Of a stretch of 64,000 nt of DNA, positions 48,705 to 60,419 are shown piece by piece; position 1 is the first letter of the stretch, and every line of letters starts with the position of its first letter. Both the position numbers and the translations under genes were made by a program. The stretch comes from Cichorium intybus (Eukaryota; Streptophyta; Magnoliopsida; Asterales; Asteraceae), in assembly GCA_023525715.1 (NCBI GenBank), contig CM042015.1, positions 85,570,750 to 85,634,749 on the forward strand. Direction: 5' to 3'. Below the pieces are notes generated by a model that saw only the letters and a program-made list of their open reading frames with translations, did no database searches and had not been told where the DNA came from.

Positions 48705-48950
48705 CAGGTAAAGAACATATTTAACAGATGGCTCTGTCTTCAATTCCTGCTCAAGCTCACATAAGTGAATCTTCCACTATTAAAAAAATATAAAAATAAA
48801 AAGTCAAAATTTTTGGAAATAAATCAGATAAGCAAAAGCAAAATAAATACTTACAGGGCAAAATCTATCCAAAACGTTGATTTCACCACTTGGATCAATA
48901 CCAATTCTTGCTGCAAGACATTCCATGACAATTGAGCGTGCTGGAAGCCA
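48705..48950 (-). pseudogene. MYG1 (UPF0160) fragment (two exons)
   Basis: 48950-48855 encodes SWLPARSIVMECLAARIGID and PSGEINVLDRFCP; after an intron, 48776-48705 continues WKIHLCELEQELKTEPSVKY and VLY. This is the C-terminal half of the conserved MYG1 nuclease family. The N-terminal DHH-like half is absent. Confidence 0.75.
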
Positions 48951-49512
48951 TGATTTTACATGACCGTTTCAGTTTAGCCGACGTACGTTGCTATTTTGGG
49001 ATCTTTAGCCAAAGAACATTGGTATTCTATTAATAAGTTACAGAGTGCATTTGACCTTTCATGTGTTATTAATCAACCATTTCAGAAGACAAAAGAGAGT
49101 ACTCTAAGTAGCATTCTGCTTTAGTTTATGCATTAGTCTATAACAATGAAATATCGATTCTATAATAAAGAAAAAATGAAAGTATGTCGCTACTTATCTT
49201 GTATTTAGTCTTTAAGCATCATACCTTGGGACTTGGAAGAACCACTGTGATGATCCAGATGTCATTCAAGGTCACCAACTTAACAACTGAAAACAGAGTT
49301 GTTTAAGGTCATCAACCAAAAAGTAAGGAAATACACATTCTGTCAAAGGGAACATGAACTGAACATTTATTGTTACCAGAAAAGATAGAACTACCAAAGA
49401 AAAGAGAGCATGAATCCAAGGACACCAGATTCGAATGCCTTTATATACCACTTTCCATAATCAAATTACAGAAAAAAATCGGTTTTACATACAAGATTGG
49501 GAGCAACAGAAT

Positions 49513-49760
49513 GGAGTGATACAATGTCATCCTCCTAACATCATTTAAAGAATCATAAACTTTCAGCCAGTCCTTCGACTCCAATCCTTCCATTAGACCC
49601 TGAGATCCCGAAAAACAGAAAAAGAGTGATACAATATTGTGAATTGAGAGTGGAGTGATACAATGCCATCCTCCAAACATCATTTAAAGAATCACAAACC
49701 TTCAGCCAGTCCTTGGAGTCCACTCCTTCCATTAGACCCTGAGATCCCGAAAAACAGATA
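49513..49760 (-). pseudogene. Tandemly duplicated ARM/TOG-type exon fragment
   Basis: Two copies about 125 bp apart encode GSQGLMEGLESKDWLKVYDS followed by LNDVRRMTLYHSILLLPIL (49620-49513) and the variant GLMEGVDSKDWLKVCDSLND (49760-49640). Each is preceded by a GTTTTTCGGGATCTCAG-like acceptor. The text resembles plant ARM-repeat proteins of the TORTIFOLIA/TOG kind, but only one repeat's worth is present. Confidence 0.6.
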
Positions 49761-49843
49761 AAGAGTGATAAAATGTCGTGAATTGAGAATGATACCAAGC
49801 TTAGGGGTGCGATTCGGGTTTCACGATTACCAGCGAGACCGCT

Positions 49844-50191
49844 TCAACCTGTCACCAGAAGGGAAACAAATTTAAACAACTTGAGAGAATCAAACGAACC
49901 CAAATTCATACCCGGTATCGCCAAATCGCATAGATCTGCGGTGGTTTGAAGACAGAAAAAAAAGGGAGATATATTGTGGTTTGAAGATTGAGAAAAAGAT
50001 GGCATTAGCTTGGTGCTCGTTCGATAAGGGAAACTTGGTGTTTCTGTAGCGGAACTGAAGGCAGCCATAGTGGCGGTGGCTGATGGTGATGGCGGATCTG
50101 GTCGCTGATGGTGGAGGAGATGGCGTGCTATAGTGCTGGTGCAAGTTAGGGTTATTGAAGAGAGGGGAGAGAAAGTGGGAGTATGAGTCAA
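49844..50191 (-). other. Leader-like open frame near the Helitron 5' end
   Basis: A 115-codon frame starting at 50191 is Ser/Thr/Pro-rich at first (MTHTPTFSPLSSIT) and matches nothing recognised. It precedes the captured exons on the same strand, so it could be the 5' leader or promoter part of one donor gene, possibly driving a chimeric transcript. Confidence 0.3.
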
Positions 50192-50388
50192 AATCTTTTG
50201 GAATATATTATGTTTGGGTCTTCCAAATTTTGAAATTTGAAATAGATGTCCGCCTAATTATCAGCCAGCCTGTGTCAAAAGTAATCAATTAAAAGGAGAG
50301 GTGAATAGCTAGGCATTAGGTGATTGTACTGTCTTAAAAATTAAGACTTCATGCTTTAAAAGCTTGTAAGTTATATATGGTTTATAGA

Positions 50389-51526
50389 TATATATATATA
50401 TATATATATATATACATGCATGCATGTGTGTATGTATGCGCATTTGCAAGCCTCTCCTCTCGCGACGAATTCAACCCATTGTGGGGTTCAAAATGCGTGC
50501 CACCGCACCGCCCGCCGGAGGGGGGGGGGGATCTCTACGGTCCACCAAACGTCATGATTCCTCCCGTGCACGACCTTAGAATGTACACCTCTTAAACATA
50601 TTAGGAACTAAAACAAATTAAAATAACAAATCTTCTATTAGATAACAGAATACACATATAAATAAATATTATTGTATTTACTCCTTTTTAAATAATATAA
50701 TCATTTGATTATTATATCTATGTACGAGGAAAATGAAAAAAAAAACTACTTCTTAATTTAATGAAGTTTGAAAATAACAGAAAATATTTAAAGTTTTTAT
50801 TTCGACAATATACCCAAGTTCGTTGCATTTTGCTACATTAATTAGGATCGACTTTCTTCCACAAAAAAAAAAAAAAAAAAAAAAAAAACTAGTTTGGAAG
50901 TCAAAATGGATTCGAAATACGCTTATTTTGTGATATATCTACGTATTATTGAAATGGTAGGACAGGAGCACTTGTTGTCTCTCTAGAAATGGGAAAATGA
51001 GAAGTTCTCTTTGCTCGACCTTTTACTACCAACTGTGAGTTGATTGTGGTGTCTAAAGTGGACTTCTGATGACGACACTTCAGTGTTGTGGTTTTTAAAA
51101 ATTATAATTCTTTTTTCCTTTGTTTTACATAAATAATACACGATGTAAGTCCAAGTACGGCTCTAAAAGTGTGTTCGGATGTAAACTCTTAAAAGAATTA
51201 TTACAATTAAATAATCAAAACTAGTAGATGATTTGTTGATTGTTTGATTTATTAAGCTATCATGGGGTGCTCTTCTTTTACAGACAAAGTTGGTTTTTCT
51301 TGGTATCATTAAATTCATTATAGATCACAAAGATTTTTTTTTACAAGAGACCTAAACACACATGATTAGGTAGCAAAAACTAATTTGGTTACAATAAATT
51401 ATAAAAAATAAACTTACCATTTGGTTTAAAGACACTAGCATAATATGTTAAAATGTGTAAGATCCTTCCGAACAATTTAACTACAAAAGCAAATTGTGCC
51501 GGCCCGAACAAAATTAATAACATATA
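50389..51526. other. Non-coding flank with duplicated block A, copy 2
   Basis: After the TA microsatellite at the Helitron border and a G run (50520-50529), 50930-51300 aligns with 38430-38800. A poly-A tract of about 27 bases lies near 50861-50887. No gene is seen. Confidence 0.6.
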
Positions 51527-53037
51527 TATTGGAAAAATGGTTTCAATGATCTCTAACAAACATCCTAATGACAATACTAGAAATAACTAGACACAAAACT
51601 ACATATGGAAAACTCTAAAATCGAAGAAAACCACCGAGCATCTGAAGAGAGAGATCAATAATATGATAAATTGTTACAATTATATAGACTAAGGAATCCA
51701 TGAACCCGCTAACACAAACACATCACTTTCCATGGTAGCACGAGCATGCCAAGGGAATGTCAATTCTTAAAGAAATTTGTCGCCTCAATAATAGTAGAAA
51801 ATGTTTCTTGTATCAGAGCCTTTTGCCAAATCCGCCCACCTGGACAATTTCTTTTGACATGCCCATACTGTCCACAATTCTGGCATACCAGATTCTTCTG
51901 TGATTTTTTCTTCTTCTCGTTTCCACACAACAAAACCGTTTTTTGTGACAAAGTATAACTACTGCTTTCCAGTATTTTGTCATCAAACAGAAGTTTGCCA
52001 GTAACATCTACATACTTCATGATCTCTTTCCCATACCTTAGAATAGGCTTCATATGTGCATAGAAATATGGAAAAGATAATATGAGCCTCGAGGTTTTAT
52101 CCTTATCTTTAATATTCACTCTAATAGCCTCTAATCATGACACAATGTTATTAACAACATTTGGATGATTTAAAATGCTTGCACCTTATTCATACGATGA
52201 GTATGAAACTGTTCCTTGAGGTACAATCGATTTGAGATGCATTTGCCATGATACAATAGTTTAAGATTCTCCCAAAACTACTTTGTTGTTGATATCTCAT
52301 GCACATTTAAACAAATCACACTTCCCGCTCTCAAATCCAAATCATCTCTTTCTTCATCATCGACTTTACGGATTCCAATTGAATCCTTGTTAGGAACAAG
52401 TGGTTTCCCCCGCTACAAATTGTGTAACCCATATTAAATCAACATATCTTTGACTTGAGCTTATCACAAACCAAAGTTGAGTCTTCCATTGTATTTTCTA
52501 CATCGAACCTCATAAGATTGAATTTTGACATCGTGTCCATATCCTAAAACAATATTGTATACCAAATAAATGATACCTAGGAAATAGAGGTGGGTCACAA
52601 TAAACATGCTTAAATAGAAAGTCTTTCTTAGCCATAACCTTCCTTGGACATATATGTACTCCCAGCCCGAATATAATTCTACCATACACAAAATGGTCAA
52701 TCGAATTCACGACTGTGATGTGGAAGATCAGACAAACTGCAACCACAGAGCATACTACCACCTTTTAAGTACCAATACACCATCCATTATGACCAATATA
52801 AATTCATTTCTAATGTGGAAGATCATACAATGTTGTAACCACAAAGCATACTACGTATCTCTATAACCAAGACCTCCTCCAGAACTTGTAGCTCTGATAC
52901 CACTTGTTGGCAAAATGGCCTCAAGAATATCCAATAACTCTCTCAATGAAAATAATAAAGAAAATAACTAGACACGAGAATACCGGTGAAAACACTAAAA
53001 CTAGAGAAAAGCCACAAGACTCCAAAGAGAAAGATCC
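51527..53037 (-). mobile_element. Degenerate minus-strand copia element, interrupted
   Basis: Two related LTR-like stretches begin TATTGGAAAAATGGTTTCAA (51527) and TGTTGGCAAAATGGCCTCAA (52905) and both run through ATAACTAGACAC-type text. At 52884-52904 the minus strand shows TGGTATCAGAGCTACAAG, a classical copia primer-binding site, placed right at the LTR end. Between them are remains of a gag gene only. The right LTR is split at 53037 by the copia element below and resumes at 58254. Confidence 0.7.
51760..52540 (-). pseudogene. Copia gag remnant with zinc knuckle
   Basis: The minus strand gives SKFNLMRFDVENTMEDSTLV near 52540-52470 and, in the frame 52119-51760, CQNCGQYGHVKRNC, a CCHC zinc knuckle. 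Stops separate the parts and no pol domains follow. Confidence 0.7.
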
Positions 53038-53437
53038 TGTTAAATAGTGAATTGGGAATTAAAAACCCGTATGAATTGTAAACACGCGCGCCGCGACCCA
53101 TTAAGTGTCTGCGTCGCGTGGGCCGTAAACTGCTAGGGTACGGTTAGGGTTTCATGTAAAGCCTATAAATATAAAAAGGCTGGTCATTAGGGTTTAGTGT
53201 CGTCAAAGTCAGAAGTCGTTAGTCAGAGGAGGCCGATTACTAGCAATCTAGGTACGCTCTGTAACACCTGTATTTAGCTCTGGAATAAAGAATACTCTCT
53301 CCTGCCCGTGGACGTAGGTCATCTTGGACCGAACCACGTAAATCTCTATGTCGTTACTTTGTGTTTATATTTCCGCATTTATATTCTCGTTATTATTCCT
53401 AGGCAATAGGCTATAGATTTAGGTCTATTTCCTAAAA
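53038..53437 (+). repeat. 5' LTR of the copia element
   Basis: Contains a TATAAATATAAAAAGG promoter-like stretch near 53165 and ends CCTAAAA, where the 3' LTR has CCTAACA. Confidence 0.95.
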
Positions 53438-53439
53438 AG

Positions 53440-53456
53440 TGGTATCGCAGCCGCGG
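53440..53456 (+). other. Primer-binding site of the copia element
   Basis: TGGTATCGCAGCCGCGG starts two bases after the LTR. It differs slightly from the usual initiator-tRNA-Met complement TGGTATCAGAGC. Confidence 0.7.
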
Positions 53457-53745
53457 TTTCAGATCTATAGTGTTAGATCTGTGATTATTTGCGGTTTTAT
53501 GTCTGTGTGTTTTAGATTTGGTTGTAGTTCTGGTTGATTGAAGTCGGTAGTAGATCTAGGGTTTACGGCCGCGCCGCGTCGCGTCTGTTGAAAAACTGAG
53601 TCGCACCTGTTGAAGGATCGCGTCTGTTGAAGATCGCATCTGTTTAAGCCCACGTCACGCCTTGTTGGAGTCCGCGCCGCGGCGACGACGAACAGTAAGC
53701 AGTTTCAGATTTACTTGTTTATCAAAGACTACACGGATCGGTTGA

Positions 53746-56700
53746 TTGAAGATGTCATCTCACAAGTTCGATTTGGAGAAGTTCAATGGCTCGAATGATT
53801 TCACTTTGTGGAAGGTAAAGATGAAGGCTCTTCTGGTTCAACAAGGATGCGCAGTTGCAGTGGAAGGAGAATATGCAAAGGACACGACAGATGCAGTGAA
53901 GAAGGAGATCGAGGGGAAAGCACATAGTGTTATTCTTTTGAGCTTGACGGATGAGGTGTTGAGGGAAGTTGTTGATCAACCCACTGCTGTCGGTGTTTGG
54001 AAGAAGCTCTGTGATACGTATCAGAACAGTTCTTTGACAAATAGGCTATATCAGAAGCAACAGTTGTACACTTTCCGGATGGCAGAATGTACTCAAGTAA
54101 AAGACCATCTTGATTCTTTCAATCGTATTATTTCAGATCTTCAAGGAGTAGGAGTAAAGGTTGATGATGAGGATCAAGCCCTTATTTTGTTATGTTTACT
54201 GCCGAATTCACATGAGAACTTTGTTGATACTATGTTGTATGGAAGAACAACAATTACTGTGAATGATGTGAAGGATTCTCTGTTGTCCAAGGAACTCAAA
54301 CGTAGAGTTTCTGGGAATGAGGAGACATTTGGTTCAGGTCTGTTCGTTGGCAGAGGAAAGACATCGGATAAGAAAGATGGTGGAAATCGAAGCAAGTCAC
54401 GTTCAAAATCGAAAGTTTCTACAAAAGTCAAGTGTTATAACTGCAAGGAGAAGTGTCACTTCAAGTGAAATTGTCCATTGCTGAAAGGGGGGAAGGGAGA
54501 AAATAGCAACAATGGTAGTGCGGCTATTGTTCAGGATGGTTCTGAAGAAGAAGACATAGGTGATGTGTTGACTGTTTGTACATCTAGTTCTGTTGATGCT
54601 TGGGTCTTGGATACTGGGGCATCTTATCATATGACTTTCCATCGTGACTGGTTCGAATCTTTTAGAGACTTGAAAGGAACGGTGAAGTTGGGAGATGATT
54701 GGGTTGCTCAGGTCAAAGGAAGCAGTACGGTACAGATTATGATGCACGATGGTATGGTCAGAAAGCTTGATTGTTGGTATGTTCCGGATCTTCGTAAGAA
54801 CTTAATTTCTCTTACTACTTTAGCAAAGAATGGGTTGAAATACTCTGGTAAAGATGACTGGGTGAAGGTCACCAAGGGCTCTCTAGTAGTTATGAAAGGC
54901 AAGGTGCAGAAAAGTGGGGTTCCTGTCTTAGAAGGAAATTCGGTTAGGGGAACAGTGGCGATTACCCAATACTTAGAGAGTAGAAATGATAAGACAGAGT
55001 TGTGGCATAGAAGGTTAGGACATATGAATGAGAAGGGTATGTCAATTCTGAGTAAACAGGGGCTGTTTGGTGGTGAGCTAACTGGAAAACTCAAGTTTTG
55101 TGAAGCTTGTGTCAAAGGCAAGCAACGCAGGGTGAAGTTAAGTTCGGGTAAACACAAGAAAGGAAATCCTGGAGTACATTCATTCAGATTTGTGGGGTCC
55201 CTCTCCGGTCGAGTATCATAAAGGTCATCGATACTTTGTGACTTTCATTGATGACTACTCAATGAAAGTTTGGATATATTTTCTGAAGACTAAAGACGAA
55301 GTGTTTGGGAAGTTCAAGGAGTGGAAGACGATGATTGAAAAACGGACCGGAAAATCTGTCAAGACACTCAGAACTGACAATGGGTTGGAGTTCTGCAATG
55401 CCCCGTTTGACAACTTCTGCAAGGCAGAAGGTATAGTAAGGCACCACACTATACGGCACACACCACAGCAGAACGGAGGGGCGGAACGGATGAACCAAAC
55501 ACTGTTAGCACGTGCTAGAAGCATGCAGTTATATGTTGATTTATCGAAGAAATTCTGGGCAGAAGCGGTTAATACTGCTTGCTATCTGGTGAACATATCA
55601 CCATCAACTGCAATCGACTTTAAGACTCCTCAAGAGGTATGGTCTGGAAAACCCTCTGATTATTCTGGTTTACATATATTTGGTTGTCCGGCTTATGCTC
55701 ATGTTAATGATGATAAACTTGAGGCGAGGGCAATGAAGTGCATATTTCTAGGGTATGCACATGGAGTGAAAGGTTATCGTCTGTGGTGTACAGAAGAAGG
55801 AAGAACTCCAAAATTTATTAATAGCAGAGATGTGACCTTTGATGAGTCTGCTATGGTGAACCAAAGAGGAGGTGATACAAGTCATGTAGGGAAAGATCAG
55901 GGTGCTAATCAGAAGGTGGAGTTTGTCACACAAATTCCAGACAGAATGGTGATAAGTGAAGAACAGCATGTCGGTGATGATCAACATAGACGTGATGAAA
56001 CTCATGAACAGCCCAATGAGGATCAGTCTGGCGATGCTGAGGCCGATGGAGAGAACAATGAGGATGAATCTATAGCAAGGAGAAGAGAGAAAAGGAACAC
56101 GAAGACCCCAACTAGATATGCTGCATGTGTCACTATTGGTGATATTGGTTCTGTTGCATATGCACTAGCTGTTGGTGAAAACATTGGTACTGATGAGCCT
56201 CGGTCTTACAAAGAGGCGGTGGCAAGTAAAGAAGGATCAAGCTGGTTGATGGCAATGAATGAAGAGATGCAATCTCTTGAGAAGAATGAAACGTGGGATC
56301 TTGTTCCATTACCGAAAGGAGTCAAACCGGTTGGATGCAAATCGGTCTTTAAGAAGAAGGAAAGAATTCCAGGTGTTGAACCCGCAAGGTTCAAGGCATG
56401 GTTAGTGGCGAAGGGTTTTTCTCAAAAGGAAGGAATCGACCATCACGAGGTTTTCTCACCGATCGTGAAGCACAAGTCAATTCGGGTTCTTTTGGCTATG
56501 GTGAGTGCGTTTAACCTGGAGCTTGAGCAGCTCGATGTCAAAACTGCATTTCTTCATGGAAGCTTGGAGGAGAAGATATATATGTCACAGCCTGAAGGTT
56601 TTTTGGGTTCTAATAAGGATCATGTGTGTCTGTTGAAGAAATCTCTTTATGGTTTGAAGCAGTCTCCTAGACAGTGGTACAAGAGATTTGATTCGTTTAT

Positions 56701-57757
56701 AACTTTGCATGGCTACATTCGGAATCAGTTTGATAATTGTGTCTACTTGAAGCAGTTGTCCAATGGGTCCTTTGTTTATCTGTTGCTATATGTTGATGAT
56801 ATGCTCATTGCATCCAAGGAGATGGCTGAAATTAATAACTTGAAGAAGCTTTTGGCAAGTGAGTTTGAAATGAAGGATTTGGATGCAGCAAAAAAGATAT
56901 TGGGGATGGAGATTCAGAGAGACAGGAAAGCGGGGTTGTTATATGTTTCTCAGCAGAAATATATTGAGAAAGTCTTGCAGTCTTTTGGTATGGATCAGTC
57001 AAAACCAGTTGGAGCTCCTTTGGCAGCGCATTTTAAATTAAACATAAGTACTATACCAACTACAGATGAGGAAAAAGACTATATGAGTAGAGTTTTGTAC
57101 TCAAGTGCAGTTGGAAGCCTTATGTATGCTATGGTCTGTACTAGACCTGATTTAGCACATGCAGTTAGTGTGGTTAGTAAGTTCATGAGTAATCCTGGGA
57201 AAGCTCACTGGGAAGCGGTCAAGTGGATCCTACGATACTTGAAGGGGACTAAGGATGTTTGTTTGGTTTATGGTGGTAATACTCATAGTAACTTGGTGGG
57301 ATATGCAGACTCAGACTATGGTGGCGACTTGGTGAAAAGGAGATCGCTCACGTGTTATATTTTCACTTTGTTTGGATGTGCAGTCAGTTGGAATTCAACT
57401 TTACAATCTACAGTTGCCTTGTCTACAACTGAAGCGGAATACATGTCAATAATTGAAGGTATAGAGGAGTGTATCTGGCTACATGGTTTGGTGGAGAGTC
57501 TGGGGTTGAAGGTGGAGAAGCCTGTCTTGAACTGTGACAGTGAAAGCGCTTTGTGTCTAGCAAGGAATCCGGTTTATCATGAAAAGACAAAGCATATTAA
57601 TATTCGGTTAAATTTCATTCGTGACATAGTTGAAGAAGACAAGTTATCAATCTTGAAGATCGATACCAAGGTGAATCCGGCAGATATGTTGACAAAGTCG
57701 TTACCCAAAGAGAAGTTCGAGCTATGTTTGAACTTGGTTGATGTTCGCAGGAGGTAA
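53746..57757 (+). pseudogene. Copia gag-pol polyprotein gene with two lesions
   Basis: Domains in order: gag (53752 on, KFDLEKFNGSNDFTLWKVKM); a CCHC knuckle starting CYNCKEKCHFK, where a TGA at 54466-54468 interrupts; aspartic protease with DTGAS (about 54615); GAG-pre-integrase LWHRRLGHMN (about 55000); integrase with FIDDYS and DNGLEF; reverse transcriptase with QLDVKTAFLHG and YVDDMLIA (about 56790); and RNase H ending with PADMLTKSLP. A tandem ATTC near 55178-55185 shifts the frame between pre-integrase and integrase, so the downstream part is read from about 55190 in the next frame. Apart from these two breaks the 855-codon downstream frame is intact. Confidence 0.93.
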
Positions 57758-57852
57758 GTCCCTACGGGGCAAGCTGGCAAGAGACGAGAGGAAGTTTTTT
57801 GGTTTCTAGAGCGAGGTGGAGCTATGTTGAATTCGAAATTCAAGGTGGAGAT

Positions 57853-58248
57853 TGTTAAATAGTGAATTGGGAATTAAAAATTCGTATGAATTGTAAACAT
57901 GCGAGTCGCGGCCCATTAAGGGGCCGCGTCGCGTGGGCCGTAAACTGTTAGGGTACGGCTAGGGTTTCATGTAAAGCCTATAAATATAAAGGCTGGTCAT
58001 TAAGGTTTAGTGTCGTCAAAGTCAGAAGTTGTTAGTTAGAGGAGGCCGATTTACTTGCAATCTAGGTACGCTCTGTAACACCTATATTTAGCTCTGAAAT
58101 AAAGAATACTCTCTCCTGCCCATGGACGTAGGTCATCTTGGACCGAACCACGTAAATCTCTGTGTCGTTACTTTGTGTTTATATTTCCGCATATATATTG
58201 TTATTATTCCTGGGCAATAGACTATAGATTTAGGTCTATTTCCTAACA
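57853..58248 (+). repeat. 3' LTR of the copia element
   Basis: Direct copy of 53038-53437; it ends in CA followed by GATCC. Confidence 0.95.
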
Positions 58249-58253
58249 GATCC

Positions 58254-60419
58254 AGTATATAAATCTACATTTTGGTTCAACTATAATAATATAATCGGTT
58301 AAGATGTGCAAGATCTACTCGAACAATGTAACTAGAAAACCAAATTGTGTCGGCCCAAACAAAATCACAGTTTCCGGTTTTGGAGATAAAAAAATATGGA
58401 TTGCTCATGGAACGTGTAAGATCACTTTTTGTATTAATATTTTTTCCCTATGTCTTGGTTAACAAGAAATTCAATATGTGATAATCTGTAAGGACACTTC
58501 ACAAAACAACAAGTTACATATTAGAGACTATATGGAATGTTTAGTATCGTGAGTACCAAAAACTCGAGTATAACCCTTATTCATACTCATGAAACGGATA
58601 AGAATGACAAAGCATGGTTTTGAGTTATGAAGAAGTTATATCTATTTTTTAGAATTTGTGTAAAGTTAGTACCAAAAATCTTTTAGGATAGAGTGTGGTT
58701 CCTCGCATAGAGCACCACACGGTCGCAGTAAGCAAGTATGAGGGTCCGTGTATCGACTACCTCCGCTTTGCACCCTGGTGCCACAACTCCATGCCAAGCA
58801 CCGGAGTTCTTTCCCTTAGATTATTTACAAGATCAGATAGATTTTAACTAAGTTAAAATAAATTTTTTACACTAACTTGCTATTTTTGAACATATTTTCC
58901 CTCTGTATTCCAACTCCAAAATTTTGTAGAGGTGCAAAACCTCTACAAAGACTCCACAAGCGGTGCAACCACCATGGCCCTTGTTTATTCTGGTTAACAC
59001 TACACAGTTGCATTATATCATAACTTAAATCTAACTTGTTTGAGATCAAACTCGCATTATACAAGTATGCATTCTGCATCACCTCATTGATGTTCATGTT
59101 TGTTCGGTTGCACTAAATAGTTGGTGACAAGAAAAATCACCAATGTGTTTGTCATTACTTATATAAAATGCTTATATAAGGATGTCCTTTCTGATTATGT
59201 TATATGCATAAGTAGAATTTCTTAAGCATTAAGGGGCTGTTTGGATAAGCTTATTTAGCTTATAAGCACTTTTGGGCAAAAGTGCTTATGAGCTTATGAC
59301 TTTTTAAAAAGGAGTTTTTAAAAAAGTGTTTGGATAAGCTTATGTGGTGGGAAAAGTTAATTAGTTGATAAGGAGGTTTAAAAAATGTTTGGATAAGCTT
59401 TTATATATGTAAAATGACCAAAAATGGAATTTTAGAATCAAAAAGCACTTTTCTAGTTAAAAAGTCAGGAACCCATGACTTTTTGGAAATAGCTTTTTAA
59501 AGTGTTCTGAAAAGCTAAAATAAAAAGTGCTTATTGTTACCCAAACACTCTTTTCAGCTTATTGGCTTTTTGAAAAGCCAAAAAGCTAAAAAGCACTTTG
59601 GAAACACACATCCAAACAGCCTCTAAAAAATAACTCATTACACATTTTGATACCACATAAATTTAATACAAACATCTTTTACACATCCATTGTAATAACG
59701 CATATGTTTATTAGCATCTTTACGAGAAAGTGTAAACTCTTCTGAATACACAATCCCACATAACATGAAACGACCCGTTTTTATTCTAAAAGCCTTATTT
59801 TTAAACTTTGATGCTTATAATTTCTAAATTTAAAACCCGCCAAATTTATATTCCGTCTCTAAACCATTGAATACGATTTTGTTTTATTTTAGAAAATCCC
59901 AAACCATTGAATACAATTTTGTTTTGTTTTAGAAAATCCACTGGTACTATGTATGCCATATTTGTTACAAGGGACAAGACCGATAGAAACTTGACCATGT
60001 AAGCTATTTTCGATGATGAAGAATAGGACATTCACGTCTTTTATACATGAGATATCAAGAGCAAGTCTCTATATCACCTTTTTGACGAAACAAAATAAAA
60101 GAAAAAAAAATACACTTTTCGCACTATTGAAATCAGTCTCATTCGCGTACCAGTCCAATGCATGTTTAGCACAATAGAATATATTTCTGTCCGGTGCACA
60201 AAAACATGTCTGGATGTATAACAATCTATGCTCTTCCACAAACACTATTGACTGGAACCTTGATAAACATAATATATTAATAAAGAAATACAAAATTTCA
60301 CAAAAAAAGATGCAAAACTGGCCCTAATTCTCAATGCAACATTCTATGAAGCTCAAAACTTTCAACCAAGAGCATAATTTTAAAGCTCAAGCACAAACTT
60401 TTACTCATCAAAACTTATT
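58254..60419. other. Non-coding flank right of the copia element
   Basis: It begins with the remainder of the split minus-strand LTR (to about 58280). 58300-58375 is a direct repeat of 51440-51515. A PIF/Harbinger-like MITE lies at 59233-59623, and 60195-60405 is block B copy 2, which abuts the 3' end of the MRD1-like gene and may be its 3' UTR. Confidence 0.6.
59233..59623. mobile_element. 391-bp Tourist/PIF-Harbinger-like MITE
   Basis: The ends GGGGCTGTTTGGATAAGCTT and (complemented) GAGGCTGTTTGGATGTGTGT form inverted repeats. A TAA trinucleotide flanks both sides (59230-59232 and 59624-59626), as expected for Harbinger-type insertion. The interior is built from AAGCTTAT and AAAAAGCACTT inverted phrases. 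It is non-coding. Confidence 0.85.

Larger units (their letters stand above)
44763..50388 (-). mobile_element. Non-autonomous Helitron carrying fragments of several genes
   Basis: Read on the minus strand, the element starts TCTATAAACCATATATAACT (from 50388) and ends with a GC-rich hairpin, CCGCCGCATTGCGCGGG, then a short spacer and CTAG at 44766-44763. The host bases are A before TC and T after CTAG, so it sits between A and T in a TA microsatellite, as Helitrons do, with no target duplication. No Rep/helicase is present. Inside, at least six exon-like fragments of unrelated genes lie on this same strand with their splice borders kept (ARM-repeat protein, MYG1, MON1-like, RNA methyltransferase, NDUFS4, ornithine aminotransferase), plus one YTH exon on the other strand. 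The 3' end is well supported; the 5' end is my best choice among TC dinucleotides beside the TA run. Confidence 0.78.
53038..58248 (+). mobile_element. Full-length Ty1/copia retrotransposon
   Basis: 5,211 bp with direct LTRs (53038-53437 and 57853-58248) beginning TGTTAAATAG and flanked by GATCC on both sides (53033-53037 and 58249-58253). A primer-binding-site sequence TGGTATCGCAGCC follows the 5' LTR and a purine tract (AAGGTGGAGAT) precedes the 3' LTR. One gag-pol reading frame spans 53746-57757 with two lesions. The LTRs differ at about two dozen positions plus small gaps over roughly 395 bp, about 6%, so the copy is not recent. It lies inside the LTR of an older copia element. Confidence 0.96.

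Noticed and set aside
44763..50388. The minus-strand exons read as one genuine multi-exon gene
   Set aside because: Successive exons belong to unrelated protein families and each is only a fragment, which fits transposon capture and not a functional gene.
54708..55157. Minus-strand frames opposite the copia element
   Set aside because: Shadows of gag-pol; no independent motifs.
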